A stretch of DNA of 64,000 bases from Winslowiella iniecta (GCF_001267535.1 NZ_JRXE01000024.1:1-64000), one strand, 5' to 3'. Numbered from the stretch's first letter, positions 8,676 to 18,988 are shown. The notes: generated from the sequence alone by a model not told the origin. A program made the numbers and translations.

Positions 8676-8858
8676 ATTTTATTCCTCTTCCTGAAAAGAT
8701 TTTTTCGGAGGGTGATCATTCCTCGATCGGTTTACGGTTGCTGTCACTCATGATAGCGTCTGTTTAGAGATCATTTGTTAAAGTTAATGTGATTTAATAT
8801 CGATTTATTGCTGACGTCTAGTTCAATTATTACTCTATCTAAGGGAAGAGAGGGCTGA

Positions 8859-9245
8859 ATGATCATTTTTTCTGATTTTACTGATGGAAAAGGAAGTGAA
8901 GATGAGTTAGTTGGAATTTCAATTGCGCCAATGATTACTCAGCCCGGGCTGAATGCTTATGGCACGACGCTGAAAATGGGTAAACGGGTGGGGTGTCATA
9001 GTCATGCAGAAGGAGAAGAATGGTATATCATTCTGTCAGGAGAAGGCGAGATATGGACGGCAGATGTGGTTGATAATAGCTTAAAAGACAGAAGGATAGA
9101 TCAGGTCAGTAAGGGCTCAGTATTCTGTATTTATCCGTATACGGCGCATCAGTTACTGGCGAAAACCGATATTGAATTAATCTTTTTGTGTCCTGAATCA
9201 CATATAACCACCGATCGCACTTTATTTGCGGATTTGATTAATTAA
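8859..9245 (+). CDS. Single-domain cupin protein
   Basis: 128 residues. Cupin motif 1 is complete (GCHSHAEGEEWYIILSGEG: two His and one Glu metal ligands) and motif 2 supplies the last ligand (GSVFCIYPYTAHQ). This predicts a small metal-binding beta-barrel. The reaction is unknown; such proteins range from isomerases and dioxygenases to small-molecule sensors. The gene is more AT-rich than its neighbours, is divergent from the SfsB-like/PAS-LuxR pair with a 183-bp shared promoter region, and converges on speD. GAGGGCTGA precedes the ATG. The context suggests it is a target of the adjacent regulators, but that is inference. Confidence 0.82.
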   Translation: MIIFSDFTDGKGSEDELVGISIAPMITQPGLNAYGTTLKMGKRVGCHSHAEGEEWYIILSGEGEIWTADVVDNSLKDRRIDQVSKGSVFCIYPYTAHQLLAKTDIELIFLCPESHITTDRTLFADLIN

Positions 9246-9280
9246 TATTTTATAAAATAATTATTTTGCTATTAATTAAC

Positions 9281-9302
9281 CCTCTCCCGAAAACGGGAGA
9301 GG
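9281..9302. terminator. Hairpin between convergent cupin gene and speD
   Basis: Perfect 9-bp stem CCTCTCCCG-AAAA-CGGGAGAGG, with AT-rich sequence on the left side, placed between two convergent stop codons. Likely a shared terminator. Confidence 0.65.
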
Positions 9303-9311
9303 TGAAGGAAA

Positions 9312-10121
9312 TTAAAGGGTTTTTAATCCTGTTGCCGCAATATTACGGGCATAGTAAATTTCACGCATCTCTTTCCACAGCAAATCGGTGATTCGCTTGT
9401 GCTCTTGCGGGCTCAAATCTTCCGGTTTGGTGTTAAACAGGTAATGTTTTAAATCGAATTCTTTCAGTAACATCTTGGTGTGGAACATGTTTTCCTGATA
9501 GACATTCACATCCATCATGTCATACATCGACTTCATATCTTCCGACATAAAGTTCTGAATCGAGTTAATCTCATGATCGATAAAGTGTTTCACCCCGTTC
9601 ACGTCACGGGTAAAGCCGCGCACGCGATAATCGATGGTGACGATATCAGATTCCAGCTGGTGGATCAGATAGTTCAGCGCTTTCAGCGGCGAAATAACGC
9701 CGCAGGTTGATACTTCAATATCGGCACGGAAAGTACACAGCCCTCCCTCGGGATGGCTTTCCGGATAGGTATGGACGCAAATATGGCTCTTATCCAGATG
9801 CGCAACCACCGAGTCAGGCAGTGGGCCAGGATGCTCTGAGTTATCGATATCCCGTGGGTCGATCGGCTCTTCGCTCACCAGAATAGTCACGCTGGCACCC
9901 TGAGGTTCGTAATCCTGACGCGCGATATTCAGCACGTTAGCGCCAATTATCGAGCAGGTTTCGCTCAGAATTTCAGTCAGACGATTGGCGTTGTATTGCT
10001 CATCAATATAGGCAATGTATCCGTCGCGCTCTGCAGCGGTATTCGCATAGCAAATATCATAGATACAAAAACTCAGGCTTTTTGTCAGGTTGTTGAAGCC
10101 ATGTAGTTTCAGCTTTTGCAA
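9312..10121 (-). CDS. speD: S-adenosylmethionine decarboxylase proenzyme
   Basis: 269 residues (E. coli 264). Makes decarboxylated SAM, the aminopropyl donor for spermidine. The proenzyme cleaves itself between Lys111 and Ser112, in [19 protein letters not shown]; Ser112 becomes the pyruvoyl group. The conserved [21 protein letters not shown] and [17 protein letters not shown] segments are present. Only the C-terminal tail differs in length and sequence from E. coli. It lies 28 bp downstream of speE and is transcribed with it, as in E. coli. Confidence 0.98.
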   Translation of the reverse strand: MQKLKLHGFNNLTKSLSFCIYDICYANTAAERDGYIAYIDEQYNANRLTEILSETCSIIGANVLNIARQDYEPQGASVTILVSEEPIDPRDIDNSEHPGPLPDSVVAHLDKSHICVHTYPESHPEGGLCTFRADIEVSTCGVISPLKALNYLIHQLESDIVTIDYRVRGFTRDVNGVKHFIDHEINSIQNFMSEDMKSMYDMMDVNVYQENMFHTKMLLKEFDLKHYLFNTKPEDLSPQEHKRITDLLWKEMREIYYARNIAATGLKTL

Positions 10122-10149
10122 TTTAGTTCACCCCCTTATAAATGCCCAA

Positions 10150-11013
10150 TCAGCTCGCGTCTGACAGTGCATTCAGCAGATATTGTGGCAGGGCAAAGCT
10201 GCCAGTATGGATTGCCGAATTGTAGTAACGGCAGGTTAAACCCGCTGCATCAAGACGTGCTTGCAGCGTTGCGCTATCGAGCTGGCGCAAAGCGGGATTG
10301 TCGCTAGCCCAGGCAAACGTCATGATGCCGCCGTAGTAGGTCGGAATCGCTGCCTGATAGAAGCTGACGTCGCTAAAATAATGACCCAATTTACGATGGC
10401 TGTTAATGGCTTCATCCTGTTGCAGGAAGCAAACGCCATTCTGTGCCACAAAGATGCCATTTTCATTAAGGCAACGGTGGCAACCCGCATAAAATTCAGA
10501 GGTAAATAAACTTTCGCCAGGACCGATAGGATCGGTACAGTCGGAGATAATCACATCAAATTTATCACTGCTTTGATTAACAAAGTTAACACCGTCATCA
10601 ATCACCAGTTTGAAGCGCGGATCCTCATAGGCACCGGCACTGTGGTTCGGCAAATATTGCTTACAGAAGTTGACCACACCCGCGTCGATTTCGACCATGG
10701 TTATCTGTTCGATATTTTTATGACGGCTGACTTCGCGCAGCATTGCGCCATCACCACCACCAATAATCAATACCTTCTTCGCCGCACCGTGCGCCAGCAG
10801 AGGCACATGGGTCATCATTTCATGGTAGATAAACTCATCGCGCTCGGTAGTTTGTACCACGCCGTCAAGCGCCATAACGCGACCCAGCGCCGCATTTTCG
10901 AAGATAATCAGGTCCTGATGTTCGGTCTTTTCACGATACAGTTCTTTATCGACAGAGAAGTACTGTCCGAAACCGGCATGAAGCGTCTCATACCACATTT
11001 CATCTTGAGCCAT
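10150..11013 (-). CDS. speE: Spermidine synthase
   Basis: 287 residues from ATG 11013, close to the 288 of E. coli. The start is supported by GGAG 8 nt upstream and by alignment of [12 protein letters not shown] with E. coli; a longer reading frame to 11055 would add 14 unrelated residues. Transfers the aminopropyl group of decarboxylated SAM to putrescine. The Rossmann motif [13 protein letters not shown], the MVEIDAGVV acidic residue and the catalytic block [16 protein letters not shown] are all intact. First gene of the speED operon. Confidence 0.98.
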   Translation of the reverse strand: MAQDEMWYETLHAGFGQYFSVDKELYREKTEHQDLIIFENAALGRVMALDGVVQTTERDEFIYHEMMTHVPLLAHGAAKKVLIIGGGDGAMLREVSRHKNIEQITMVEIDAGVVNFCKQYLPNHSAGAYEDPRFKLVIDDGVNFVNQSSDKFDVIISDCTDPIGPGESLFTSEFYAGCHRCLNENGIFVAQNGVCFLQQDEAINSHRKLGHYFSDVSFYQAAIPTYYGGIMTFAWASDNPALRQLDSATLQARLDAAGLTCRYYNSAIHTGSFALPQYLLNALSDAS

Positions 11014-11118
11014 GGTGGGATCTCCAGAGTAATAGCCATGAAAAATGGGCGGCACATGATAGCTAACTCTGACCGTGGTTGCACGGTCAAATATTCAACA
11101 GAAGGGTAATGGGGCGGG

Positions 11119-11466
11119 TTACTTCACGTAGGCAAGCAGGCTGAGAGAATCACGCGCCAGGGATTTACACTTCTTGTCATTAGTAATGGCGATACCGCTG
11201 AGATCGCGGTAGCTGTCTTCGCCAAGCGCCTTCATGTTGTAACTGGCGTAATTGGTTAAATCCCAACGGTTTTGCTGGGCAAAAAACATCAATGCCTTGC
11301 GAATCTGTGCATCAGGTAAATCCTGATAGCCGCAGTCATTTTTCAGATAGACAAAAACCGCTGTTAAATCAGCGAGATCTTCTGCTTCCGATTCGCTCAG
11401 GGCAAAGCTGGTGGAGGAGAAGCCAAGAAGCCCGGTGAGTACCAGAGCCTTGATGCCTTTCTTCAT
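11119..11466 (-). CDS. yacC: Exported PulS/OutS-like protein YacC
   Basis: 115 residues from ATG 11466, equal to E. coli YacC. A signal peptide (about 22 residues, ending SSTSFA) precedes LSESEAEDLADLTAVFVYLKNDCGY, the family's signature. The family includes the pilotins PulS and OutS, which help secretins reach the outer membrane, but YacC's own role is unknown. Two Cys (in KNDCGY and KKCKSL) could form a disulfide. The start is chosen by homology; the ribosome site (AGAAG) is weak. Located upstream of speE, divergent from cueO, as in E. coli. Confidence 0.9.
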   Translation of the reverse strand: MKKGIKALVLTGLLGFSSTSFALSESEAEDLADLTAVFVYLKNDCGYQDLPDAQIRKALMFFAQQNRWDLTNYASYNMKALGEDSYRDLSGIAITNDKKCKSLARDSLSLLAYVK

Positions 11467-11597
11467 AATTCTTCTCATAAAGTTGCAATTAACTGACGTT
11501 AGCACAGTTAGACTCAGCGTTCAGGCAATTTTGCCCACGAAACTTCTTCAACTGCCATTTTCATCAGTTTCTGACAGTATAGTGAATCTGATTGAAC

Positions 11598-11628
11598 TTG
11601 ACCTTACCGCCGGGTGAAGGTTTAAGCT
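11598..11628 (+). promoter_or_regulatory. cueO: CueR-dependent cueO promoter
   Basis: -35 TTGACC (11598-11603) and -10 TAAGCT (11623-11628) are separated by 19 bp, the over-long spacing of MerR-family promoters. The spacer carries the dyad ACCTT-N11-AAGGT (11601-11621), matching the CueR site of E. coli copA and cueO. Copper(I)-CueR would twist this DNA to activate transcription. Confidence 0.85.
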
Positions 11629-11662
11629 GCGCGATAATTTTTTGACTGTAAAGGATGCGATA

Positions 11663-13252
11663 ATGTTACGCCGTGATTTTCTCAAGCTGAGTGCCGCACT
11701 CAGTGCTGCCGGTGCGCTGCCGCTCTGGAGTCGTTCGCTAATGGCTGCAACGCGTCCGACGCTGCCGGTTCCTGAGCTGCTGAGTGCTGACCCGCGTGGG
11801 GAGGTCACCTTAACCGCCCGCAGTGGTTTTTCGCTGTGGAACGGTAAAAAAGTGCCGAGCTGGGGCTATAACGGTAATCTGCTGGGCCCGGCGCTGCAAC
11901 TGGAGCGTGGCAAACCAATTAGCGTCAATATCGATAACCAACTGCCGCAGGCTACCACCGTGCACTGGCACGGGCTGGAAGTGCCGGGTGCGGTTGACGG
12001 CGGCCCGCATGCGCGCATCGAACCGGGCCAGCAGCGCACGGTCAGCTTTACCCCCGATCAGCCGGCAGCGACCTGCTGGTTCCATCCGCATCAGCACGGT
12101 CAGACCGGTTATCAGGTGGCGCAGGGGCTCGCAGGTCTGGTGATTCTGAAAGATAAAGACAGTGAAAGACTGTTGCTGCCTAAACAGTGGGGTATCGATG
12201 ATATTCCGTTGATTTTTCAGGACAAACAGCTTAGCGCCGATGGCAGTCAAATCGACTATCAACTGGATATTATGCGCGCGGCGGTAGGCTGGTTCGGCAA
12301 TCTGATGCTGACTAACGGCGTGCAGTATCCGCAGCATCCGGTGCCGCGCGGCTGGTTACGCCTGCGCTTACTGAATGGCTGTAATGCCCGTTCGTTAACT
12401 CTCGCCACCAGTGACCATCGTCCGCTGTATGTGATTGCCAGCGACGGTGGCTTATTAGGCGAACCGGTAAAAATCAGCGAGCTGTCGATGCTGCCAGGCG
12501 AGCGCTTTGAAGTGCTGGTTGATACCAAAGACGGTAAACCGTTTGATCTGGTGACGTTACCGGTACGGCAGATGGGCATGTCATTAATGCCATTCGATCA
12601 GCCATTACCGCTGTTAAATGTGTTGCCTCTGAACATTCAGGCCAGCGGGGAATTGCCGGACAAGCTGGTGGACATGCCGGCCTTGCCTGCGGTGGAAGGT
12701 ATCACCAGCCGTTGGTTACAGCTGATGATGGACCCGCAACTCGACCAGCTGGGTATGCAGGCGTTGATGCGTAAATACGGCACGAAAGCGATGGCCGGGA
12801 TGGGAATGGACGCGCATCACGGCATGGATAACGCGGGGACTGCCGCCAGCCATGATCATAGCACGATGGCCGCCATGGATAGCGGTAATAAAGCCCCGGC
12901 TTACGATTTCCACAATGGTAATAAAATCAATGGACTGCCATTTGATATGCATAAACCGATGTTTGATGCCAAATTAGGTGAATATGAAAAGTGGACCATT
13001 TCAGGTGAAGGCGATGCCATGCTGCATCCGTTCCATATTCACGGCACCCAGTTCCGTATTCTGTCTGAAAACGGTAAACCGCCAAAGGCGCATCGCAGTG
13101 GCTGGAAAGACACGGTGCGGGTAGAAGGCTGGCGTAGCGAAGTGCTGGTGCGTTTTAACTATGTCGCCAATGCGGAAAATGCCTATATGGCTCACTGCCA
13201 TCTGCTGGAACATGAAGATACCGGTATGATGCTTGGCTTTACCGTCAGTTAA
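11663..13252 (+). CDS. cueO: Multicopper oxidase CueO
   Basis: 529 residues from ATG 11663 (behind AAGGA); E. coli is 516. Periplasmic cuprous oxidase for copper tolerance. The Tat signal is [11 protein letters not shown]. Copper ligands are in HWHG, FHPHQHG, HPFHIHG and [14 protein letters not shown], covering the type 1 and the trinuclear sites. A methionine-rich insertion (about 375-410: [12 protein letters not shown]...) is the substrate Cu(I)-binding region. It is transcribed alone from the CueR promoter and closed by a strong terminator. In E. coli gcd follows; here an unrelated gene follows. Confidence 0.97.
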   Translation: MLRRDFLKLSAALSAAGALPLWSRSLMAATRPTLPVPELLSADPRGEVTLTARSGFSLWNGKKVPSWGYNGNLLGPALQLERGKPISVNIDNQLPQATTVHWHGLEVPGAVDGGPHARIEPGQQRTVSFTPDQPAATCWFHPHQHGQTGYQVAQGLAGLVILKDKDSERLLLPKQWGIDDIPLIFQDKQLSADGSQIDYQLDIMRAAVGWFGNLMLTNGVQYPQHPVPRGWLRLRLLNGCNARSLTLATSDHRPLYVIASDGGLLGEPVKISELSMLPGERFEVLVDTKDGKPFDLVTLPVRQMGMSLMPFDQPLPLLNVLPLNIQASGELPDKLVDMPALPAVEGITSRWLQLMMDPQLDQLGMQALMRKYGTKAMAGMGMDAHHGMDNAGTAASHDHSTMAAMDSGNKAPAYDFHNGNKINGLPFDMHKPMFDAKLGEYEKWTISGEGDAMLHPFHIHGTQFRILSENGKPPKAHRSGWKDTVRVEGWRSEVLVRFNYVANAENAYMAHCHLLEHEDTGMMLGFTVS

Positions 13253-13268
13253 CTAATTTATTATTTCA

Positions 13269-13322
13269 CCCTTTATTAAGACGATATTCTCAAAATATCC
13301 TCAGGTTTAATAAAGGGTTTTT
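13269..13322 (+). terminator. Rho-independent terminator of cueO
   Basis: An 11-bp stem CCCTTTATTAA / TTAATAAAGGG (13269-13279 with 13307-13317) followed by five T. A nested hairpin GATATT/AATATC lies in the loop. The following 280 bp up to 13600 are AT-rich and contain TATAAT at 13402-13407, a possible promoter of the next gene without a clear -35. Confidence 0.85.
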
Positions 13323-13600
13323 CCTTTCTTATTTTTTATTTTTACAGGGCTATTGGTTTATTTAACCTTCGTTTATGGTAAGTCTTATTAATGTGTTTTA
13401 TTATAATCGTGTCTGTAAGAATGTTTAACACGCTAACTAATAAGCTCATGCTGGCTAATAATATGGGTGTGGTATTCTGACCGCGTCATTTACGATTTAC
13501 TCTATATGGAAATTATCGATGCCATACAAGGTATGAAACTTTTTACCTTGTTGAAGGGTGGCGATAATTGTCAATTAAGGCAGAGAAGGAAAGGAACCCA

Positions 13601-14224
13601 ATGATGAAACATATTATTCCATCGTTGTTACTGACGATCGGTATTACTGGTACTTCAGCCAGTGCTTCCACAACGGAAATGTGGCGTGAGCCGCAGTCGG
13701 TTGTCAAAGAAGGAAAGCAATACAGTCTGATTATCGACCGCGGGGAGCTGCAAAAGGCGGTCCGAACGTCAACCAATGAATACTGCTTTTCCGAAAAAGG
13801 AGCCGGGGTGAAGCCGCTGGTTCTGATCGGAACGCCAGTAGAAATCACCGAGTTTCTGATAAAAAATGAAACACGGGGAATTGAAAATAATATTACTGAA
13901 CTGCCTGATATTTATATGGGTATCACTAAATATGTGCCGAGGAAACGATTTATCGGTTTATTTCCATTGAATGACTTATTAATAACGGCGGTGGAACAAG
14001 TCCAGAAATTTCAACCGGGAAGCATCATTACGGATGCCGCGGGTATTCCGGGAGATCTCAAAGGGTTGTATGAGGCTATGGAAAAACTACAGGAGAACCA
14101 AAAAGAGGGCGGTCAGATACTTTATGTAAAGTTCAGCTATCTGCCGGAGGATGGTATGACGAAAATTGGCAGCAAAACCATTAGCTTCAGTAAAATACTG
14201 AAAATAATGCAACAACCCTCATGA
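13601..14224 (+). CDS. Exported protein of unknown function
   Basis: 207 residues from the double ATG at 13601, behind AAGGAA. A classical signal peptide (MMKHIIPSLLLTIGITGTSASA) is followed by a soluble domain of about 185 residues rich in Lys and Glu, with one Cys (EYCFSEKGAG). No membrane segment or known catalytic motif is visible. I do not recognise the family. It is single, lies between cueO and the PLP enzyme, where E. coli has gcd, and is AT-richer than its neighbours, which suggests acquisition. A 14-bp hairpin follows the stop. Confidence 0.8.
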   Translation: MMKHIIPSLLLTIGITGTSASASTTEMWREPQSVVKEGKQYSLIIDRGELQKAVRTSTNEYCFSEKGAGVKPLVLIGTPVEITEFLIKNETRGIENNITELPDIYMGITKYVPRKRFIGLFPLNDLLITAVEQVQKFQPGSIITDAAGIPGDLKGLYEAMEKLQENQKEGGQILYVKFSYLPEDGMTKIGSKTISFSKILKIMQQPS

Positions 14225-14245
14225 TAATCAAATCTGCCTGACGGT

Positions 14246-14278
14246 TATCAGCTCGCTGCGCTGAGCAGCGAGCTGATA
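14246..14278. terminator. Perfect 14-bp hairpin between convergent genes
   Basis: TATCAGCTCGCTGC - GCTGA - GCAGCGAGCTGATA, a fully paired stem between the exported-protein gene and the convergent PLP enzyme. No U-tract, but the position and stability suggest a bidirectional terminator. Confidence 0.65.
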
Positions 14279-14289
14279 GTGATTGCTAA

Positions 14290-15573
14290 TCAGGCCAGTT
14301 CCAGCGCCAGACGCAAATCCTCAATCAAATCATCTTTATTCTCAATGCCGATCGACAGACGAATCGTTGATGCACTGATTCCAATACGATCGCGCACGTC
14401 AACCGGCACCCCTGAGTGGGTGGTGCTGGCCGGGTGGCTGGCGAGAGATTCTGTGCCGCCCAGACTCACTGCCAGCTTAAACAGCTGTAGCGCATTCAGA
14501 AAACGGAACGAAGCTGCCTGACCGCCGCGTAAATCGAAAGAGAAGGTTGAACCGGCACCACTGCACTGGCGGCTGAAAGTTTGACCGGCTGCGGACTGCG
14601 GGTCGAGGAATGACAGATAGTGAATATTTTCGACTTTGGCATGGTCACGCAGGAACGTTGCCACCGCTTCGGCGTTGCTGTTAGCACGCTCCATGCGCAG
14701 TGACAGCGTTTCGAGAGATCGACCAATCATCCAGCACGAGTGCGGGTCAAGCTGAGTTCCAATCGCACCACGCAGCGATTTTATCTGACCGACCAGCTTC
14801 TTGCTGCCCAGTACCGCACCAGCAATCAGATCCGAGTGACCGCCGACATACTTGGTCAGTGAATAGACCGAGAGATCGGCACCATGCTCAAGCGGACGTT
14901 GAAACACCGGCCCCAGCAGGGTGTTGTCGCAGGCGATAATTGGGCGATGACCCTGCTGCTGCGCGATGTTGTCAGCAATACGGCTGATCATCGCCACATC
15001 CACCAGACTGTTGGTCGGGTTAGCTGGCGACTCAATCAGAATCACCGCAACCCGCCCCTTTTTAACCGCTTCATCCGCTGCCGCCTGCACTGACGCCTGA
15101 TTAACGCCATCGGAAAAGCCGACGCTGGCAACATTGAGATTGCTGAAGGTTTTACTCAGCAGGGTTTCGGTGCCGCCATATAACGGCTGCGAGTGCAAAA
15201 TCACATCGCCAGGTTTCACCAGGGCCAGCAGGGTGGTGGAAATCGCAGACATCCCCGAAGAGAACAGCGCGCCGCTTTCGGTACGTTCGTAAACCGCCAG
15301 CCGGTCTTCAACGATCTCGCTGTTAGGATGGTTAAAGCGCGAGTAGACCAGCCCTGATGAACTGCCAGCCGGAGGTTCGCGGCGGCCGGAGACATAATCA
15401 AAGAAATCACGTCCGTCCTCGGCGGTGTTAAAGACAAAGGTTGAGGTCAGGAACACCGGCGGTTTAACCGCGCCTTCAGACAGTGCCGGATCATAGCCAT
15501 AATTCAGCATCTGCGTTTCAGGCTGCAGTTCACGGTTACCCAGGTGGGTTTTCTTGGAGTGTGGGGAAGTCAT
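14290..15573 (-). CDS. Cys/Met-metabolism PLP-dependent enzyme (cystathionine gamma-synthase/lyase family)
   Basis: 427 residues from ATG 15573, chosen because AGGAG precedes it by 5 nt; the frame is open further upstream without homology. Fold-type I PLP enzyme: the [16 protein letters not shown] tetramer-interface motif, SSGMSAIS phosphate-binding loop, ACDNT with the PLP-pyridine Asp, and [11 protein letters not shown] with the Schiff-base Lys (about 241). Members act on cystathionine, O-acyl homoserine, methionine or cysteine; the exact reaction cannot be read from sequence. The long N-terminal extension and the EPPAGSSSG insertion resemble the subgroup annotated as cystathionine gamma-synthase family protein rather than MetB. 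Not present at this place in E. coli. Confidence 0.88.
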   Translation of the reverse strand: MTSPHSKKTHLGNRELQPETQMLNYGYDPALSEGAVKPPVFLTSTFVFNTAEDGRDFFDYVSGRREPPAGSSSGLVYSRFNHPNSEIVEDRLAVYERTESGALFSSGMSAISTTLLALVKPGDVILHSQPLYGGTETLLSKTFSNLNVASVGFSDGVNQASVQAAADEAVKKGRVAVILIESPANPTNSLVDVAMISRIADNIAQQQGHRPIIACDNTLLGPVFQRPLEHGADLSVYSLTKYVGGHSDLIAGAVLGSKKLVGQIKSLRGAIGTQLDPHSCWMIGRSLETLSLRMERANSNAEAVATFLRDHAKVENIHYLSFLDPQSAAGQTFSRQCSGAGSTFSFDLRGGQAASFRFLNALQLFKLAVSLGGTESLASHPASTTHSGVPVDVRDRIGISASTIRLSIGIENKDDLIEDLRLALELA

Positions 15574-15840
15574 ACGATCTCCTGCCTTGGCGGCATGTGT
15601 TAACTCGATATTTTGAGCATAAGCTACCATGCAGGAGAATGAGCGGATAAATGAATTAACGTTCTAAGTTTAAAACCTTTTTCACAATTAAATGTTACTT
15701 TTGAAGATTTTAGCAGTCTATCCGTCTGGATGGCGCGCATTGTCCACTGAGAGATTGCCGTTGCGCAACAGCATGCTTCAGCGCTGAAATGTGATAGACT
15801 GCGTCGCTTTCCTGATGGCAACCAAGCTGAACTGAATGCT

Positions 15841-16377
15841 ATGAAACATACTGTAGAAGTGATGATCTCCGAAGCTGAGATCAAATCCCGCATTGCCGAA
15901 CTGGGCAAACAGATCTCTGAACATTACCGTGACAGCGGTAGCGATATGGTGCTGGTTGGCCTGCTACGCGGCTCATTTATGTTTATGGCCGATCTGTGTC
16001 GCACCATTGACGTCCCTCATGAAGTCGATTTTATGACGGCTTCCAGTTACGGCAGCGGCATGTCGACGACCCGCGATGTGAAAATCCTGAAAGATCTCGA
16101 CGAAGATATTCGTGGCAAAGACGTACTGATTGTTGAGGATATTATCGATTCCGGTAATACGCTGAGCAAAGTCCGCGAAATCCTCAGCCTGCGTGGGCCA
16201 AAGTCACTGGCTATCTGTACGCTGCTGGATAAACCCGAGCGCCGTGAAGTGACGGTGGACGTCGAATACGTCGGCTTCTCAATTCCTGATGAATTTGTCG
16301 TGGGTTACGGTATCGATTATGCCCAGCGTTATCGCCATCTGCCGTATGTCGGTAAAGTGGTGATTCTGGAGCAGTAA
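15841..16377 (+). CDS. hpt: Hypoxanthine phosphoribosyltransferase
   Basis: 178 residues, same as E. coli. Salvages hypoxanthine (and guanine weakly) to IMP using PRPP. PRPP-binding motif [14 protein letters not shown] and the flexible loop [11 protein letters not shown] are intact. The ATG at 15841 has no evident Shine-Dalgarno sequence; TGATAGACT near 15792-15800 is an extended -10 that would leave a short leader. Divergent from the PLP enzyme and convergent with can, as hpt/can are in E. coli. Confidence 0.97.
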   Translation: MKHTVEVMISEAEIKSRIAELGKQISEHYRDSGSDMVLVGLLRGSFMFMADLCRTIDVPHEVDFMTASSYGSGMSTTRDVKILKDLDEDIRGKDVLIVEDIIDSGNTLSKVREILSLRGPKSLAICTLLDKPERREVTVDVEYVGFSIPDEFVVGYGIDYAQRYRHLPYVGKVVILEQ

Positions 16378-16416
16378 TTCACTCCGCTGGCGCATGACGC
16401 ACCGCATTATCTGGCA

Positions 16417-16435
16417 AGGCCGGACCCGCCGGCCT
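16417..16435. terminator. Hairpin between hpt and can
   Basis: AGGCCGG-ACCCG-CCGGCCT, a 7-bp GC stem between convergent stop codons; no strong U-tract. Confidence 0.5.
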
Positions 16436-16482
16436 GTTATACCCTTCCTCGCGGAAGTTGCAGCTGTGCATTTGCCGCCGTG

Positions 16483-17145
16483 TTAGCGGTGGCTGTCAGG
16501 CTTGTTCAGCAGATTGGCAATGCCGTGGCGATAGCGCTGCTCAAGGATTTCGCGATTGGTGGCGGTGACCCCGAGGTCTCGCAGACAACCATCGTGGATG
16601 CCATACACCCAGCCGTGAATAGTGACTTTCTGGCCGCGCTTCCATGCAGATTGCATAATAGTGGAGTGGCCCAGGTTGTAGACCTGTTCGATAACGTTGA
16701 TTTCACACAATTTATCAAAACGCTTTTCTGGCGGCAGTTCACCCAGCAATGAGCTATGTTTGTACCACAGGTCGCGGATATGCAGCAGCCAGTTGTCGAT
16801 CAACCCCAGTTCAGGGTTTTCGAGCGCGGCCTGCACGCCGCCACAGCCATAGTGGCCGCAGATGATGATGTGTTCGACTTCCAGCACTTCAACGGCGTAC
16901 TGCACTACAGAAAGGCAGTTTAAATCGGTGTGGACCACCAGGTTGGCAACGTTGCGATGCACAAACAGTTCGCCAGGCTCAAGCCCGGTCAGACGTTCGG
17001 CAGGTACGCGGCTGTCAGAGCAACCAATCCAGAGAAAACGGGGTTTTTGCGTGTCAGCAAGGCGCTCGAAGAAGCCGGGATCCTCCTCTATCAGCAATTT
17101 AGACCATTCGCGGTTGTTGCTGATAAGGGTATCGATATCTTTCAT
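16483..17145 (-). CDS. can: Beta-class carbonic anhydrase
   Basis: 220 residues from ATG 17145, as in E. coli. Zinc enzyme that hydrates CO2 to bicarbonate, needed for growth in air. The zinc ligands Cys42 and Asp44 ([10 protein letters not shown]) and His98/Cys101 (CGHYGCGG) are visible. A longer frame to 17172 adds nine residues without homology. It is divergent from yadG with about 110 bp between. Confidence 0.98.
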   Translation of the reverse strand: MKDIDTLISNNREWSKLLIEEDPGFFERLADTQKPRFLWIGCSDSRVPAERLTGLEPGELFVHRNVANLVVHTDLNCLSVVQYAVEVLEVEHIIICGHYGCGGVQAALENPELGLIDNWLLHIRDLWYKHSSLLGELPPEKRFDKLCEINVIEQVYNLGHSTIMQSAWKRGQKVTIHGWVYGIHDGCLRDLGVTATNREILEQRYRHGIANLLNKPDSHR

Positions 17146-17256
17146 GAATTTATACGACCTGTAACAAGTCAAAGTGCGTTGCCGTACTATAGGTCAACGC
17201 CACAAGATTTAAAACGGCAAACAAGAAAACCATACAAACAGGGTACGCTTTTACCT

Positions 17257-18183
17257 ATGACTTATGCACTGGAACTTGAAAAACTGGCCAAGACCTATCC
17301 CGGCGGCGTTCAGGCGCTGAAGGGCATCGACTTAAACGTTGAGGCCGGTGATTTCTATGCACTGCTCGGCCCGAACGGGGCGGGTAAATCCACCACCATT
17401 GGCATTATCAGCTCACTGGTGAATAAAACTGCCGGCAAAGTGCGGGTATTTGGTTATGACCTGCAACACGATATGGTCAATGCTAAACGCCAGCTTGGCC
17501 TGGTGCCGCAGGAGTTTAACTTCAACCCGTTTGAGACGGTGATGCAAATCGTCGTCAATCAGGCGGGTTACTATGGCGTTGAAAAGCCAGAAGCGATTAA
17601 ACGCGCAGAAAAATACCTGAAACAGCTCGATCTGTGGGAAAAACGCAGCGAACGTGCACGCATGTTGTCCGGCGGCATGAAGCGTCGCCTGATGATTGCC
17701 CGCGCCCTGATGCATGAGCCAAAGCTGTTGATCCTTGATGAGCCGACCGCCGGGGTGGATATTGAGCTGCGCCGTTCAATGTGGGTGTTTCTGAAAGATC
17801 TTAATGCCAAAGGCACCACGATTATTCTGACCACGCACTATCTGGAAGAGGCTGAAATGCTGTGTCGCAATATCGGCATTATCCAGAGCGGTGAGCTGGT
17901 GGAAAATACCTCGATGAAAGGTCTGCTGTCCAAACTAAAATCCGAGACCTTTATTCTCGATCTGGCGCCAAAAAGTCCGCTGCCGCAGCTGGATGGTTTC
18001 CAGTATCGTCTGGTCGATACCTCGACGCTGGAAGTAGAAGTGATGCGTGAGCAGGGTCTGAATAGCGTATTTAGTCAGCTCAGCGCGCAGGGCATTCAGG
18101 TGCTGAGTATGCGTAATAAAGCAAACCGCCTGGAAGAGCTGTTTGTTGGCCTGACGCAGGGCAAGAAAGGAGAGAAGGCATGA
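17257..18183 (+). CDS. yadG: ABC transporter ATP-binding protein YadG
   Basis: 308 residues from ATG 17257, as in E. coli. ATPase of an ABC-2-type exporter: Walker A GPNGAGKST, signature LSGGMKRR, Walker B LLILDEPTAG, switch TTHYLEE, then a C-terminal domain of about 90 residues. The frame stays open far upstream antisense to can, but homology starts here. The Shine-Dalgarno sequence is weak. Overlaps yadH by 4 bp (ATGA), so translation is coupled. Substrate unknown. Confidence 0.96.
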   Translation: MTYALELEKLAKTYPGGVQALKGIDLNVEAGDFYALLGPNGAGKSTTIGIISSLVNKTAGKVRVFGYDLQHDMVNAKRQLGLVPQEFNFNPFETVMQIVVNQAGYYGVEKPEAIKRAEKYLKQLDLWEKRSERARMLSGGMKRRLMIARALMHEPKLLILDEPTAGVDIELRRSMWVFLKDLNAKGTTIILTTHYLEEAEMLCRNIGIIQSGELVENTSMKGLLSKLKSETFILDLAPKSPLPQLDGFQYRLVDTSTLEVEVMREQGLNSVFSQLSAQGIQVLSMRNKANRLEELFVGLTQGKKGEKA

Positions 18184-18950
18184 CACATTTGTACTGGGTA
18201 GCGCTGAAGAGCATCTGGGGTAAAGAGATCAACCGCTTTGCGCGTATCTGGATTCAGACACTGGTGCCGCCGGTGATCACCATGACTCTCTACTTTATTA
18301 TTTTCGGTAATCTGATCGGCTCGCGTATTGGTGAGATGCACGGTTTCACCTACATGCAGTTTATTGTGCCGGGTCTGATTATGATGGCGGTGATCACGAA
18401 TGCTTACGCTAACGTCGCCTCGTCGTTTTTCAGCTCGAAGTTTCAGCGCAATATTGAAGAGCTGCTGGTCGCGCCGGTGCCGACGCATATTATTATCGCC
18501 GGTTATGTGGGGGGAGGTGTAGCGCGCGGAATCTGCGTTGGGGTACTAGTGACGGCAATTTCGCTATTTTTCGTGCCGTTCCATGTTCATTCATGGTGGA
18601 TGGTCGCCATAACGCTGTTACTGACCGCGATTCTGTTCTCGCTGGCTGGTCTGCTGAATGCGGTGTTTGCGCGTACTTTTGACGATATCAGTCTGATCCC
18701 GACCTTTGTACTGACGCCGTTAACCTATCTCGGTGGCGTATTTTATTCGCTGACGCTGCTGCCGCCGTTCTGGCAGGCGGTGTCGAAGCTGAACCCTATC
18801 GTGTATATGATCAGTGGTTTCCGCTACGGCTTCCTCGGGGTTAACGATGTACCGCTGGTATTTACCCTGTCGGTGCTGATCGCCTTTATCGTAGTGTTTT
18901 ATGCGGTGGTATGGGCGCTGATTCAGCGTGGTCGCGGGCTGCGTACTTAA
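18180..18950 (+). CDS. yadH: ABC-2 type exporter permease YadH
   Basis: 256 residues, as in E. coli, with six predicted membrane helices and the ABC-2 permease pattern (PPVITMTLYFIIFGNLIG near the start, PTFVLTPLTYLGGVFYSLTLLP near the end). Partner of YadG; together they form an inner-membrane exporter of unknown cargo. The start overlaps the yadG stop. Confidence 0.96.
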   Translation: MTHLYWVALKSIWGKEINRFARIWIQTLVPPVITMTLYFIIFGNLIGSRIGEMHGFTYMQFIVPGLIMMAVITNAYANVASSFFSSKFQRNIEELLVAPVPTHIIIAGYVGGGVARGICVGVLVTAISLFFVPFHVHSWWMVAITLLLTAILFSLAGLLNAVFARTFDDISLIPTFVLTPLTYLGGVFYSLTLLPPFWQAVSKLNPIVYMISGFRYGFLGVNDVPLVFTLSVLIAFIVVFYAVVWALIQRGRGLRT

Positions 18951-18968
18951 TGACCATTCCGTTTTATG

Positions 18969-18988
18969 GGGCGGCATTTTCGCCGCCC
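18969..18988. terminator. GGGCGGC hairpin between yadH and panD
   Basis: GGGCGGC-ATTTTC-GCCGCCC between convergent genes. The sequence is close to the hairpins at 31273 and 54005, so it belongs to a recurring GGCGGC/GCCGCC type in this window. Confidence 0.65.

Noticed and set aside
16930-17256. 109-residue N-terminal extension of YadG
   Set aside because: It is the antisense of can; homology begins at ATG 17257.
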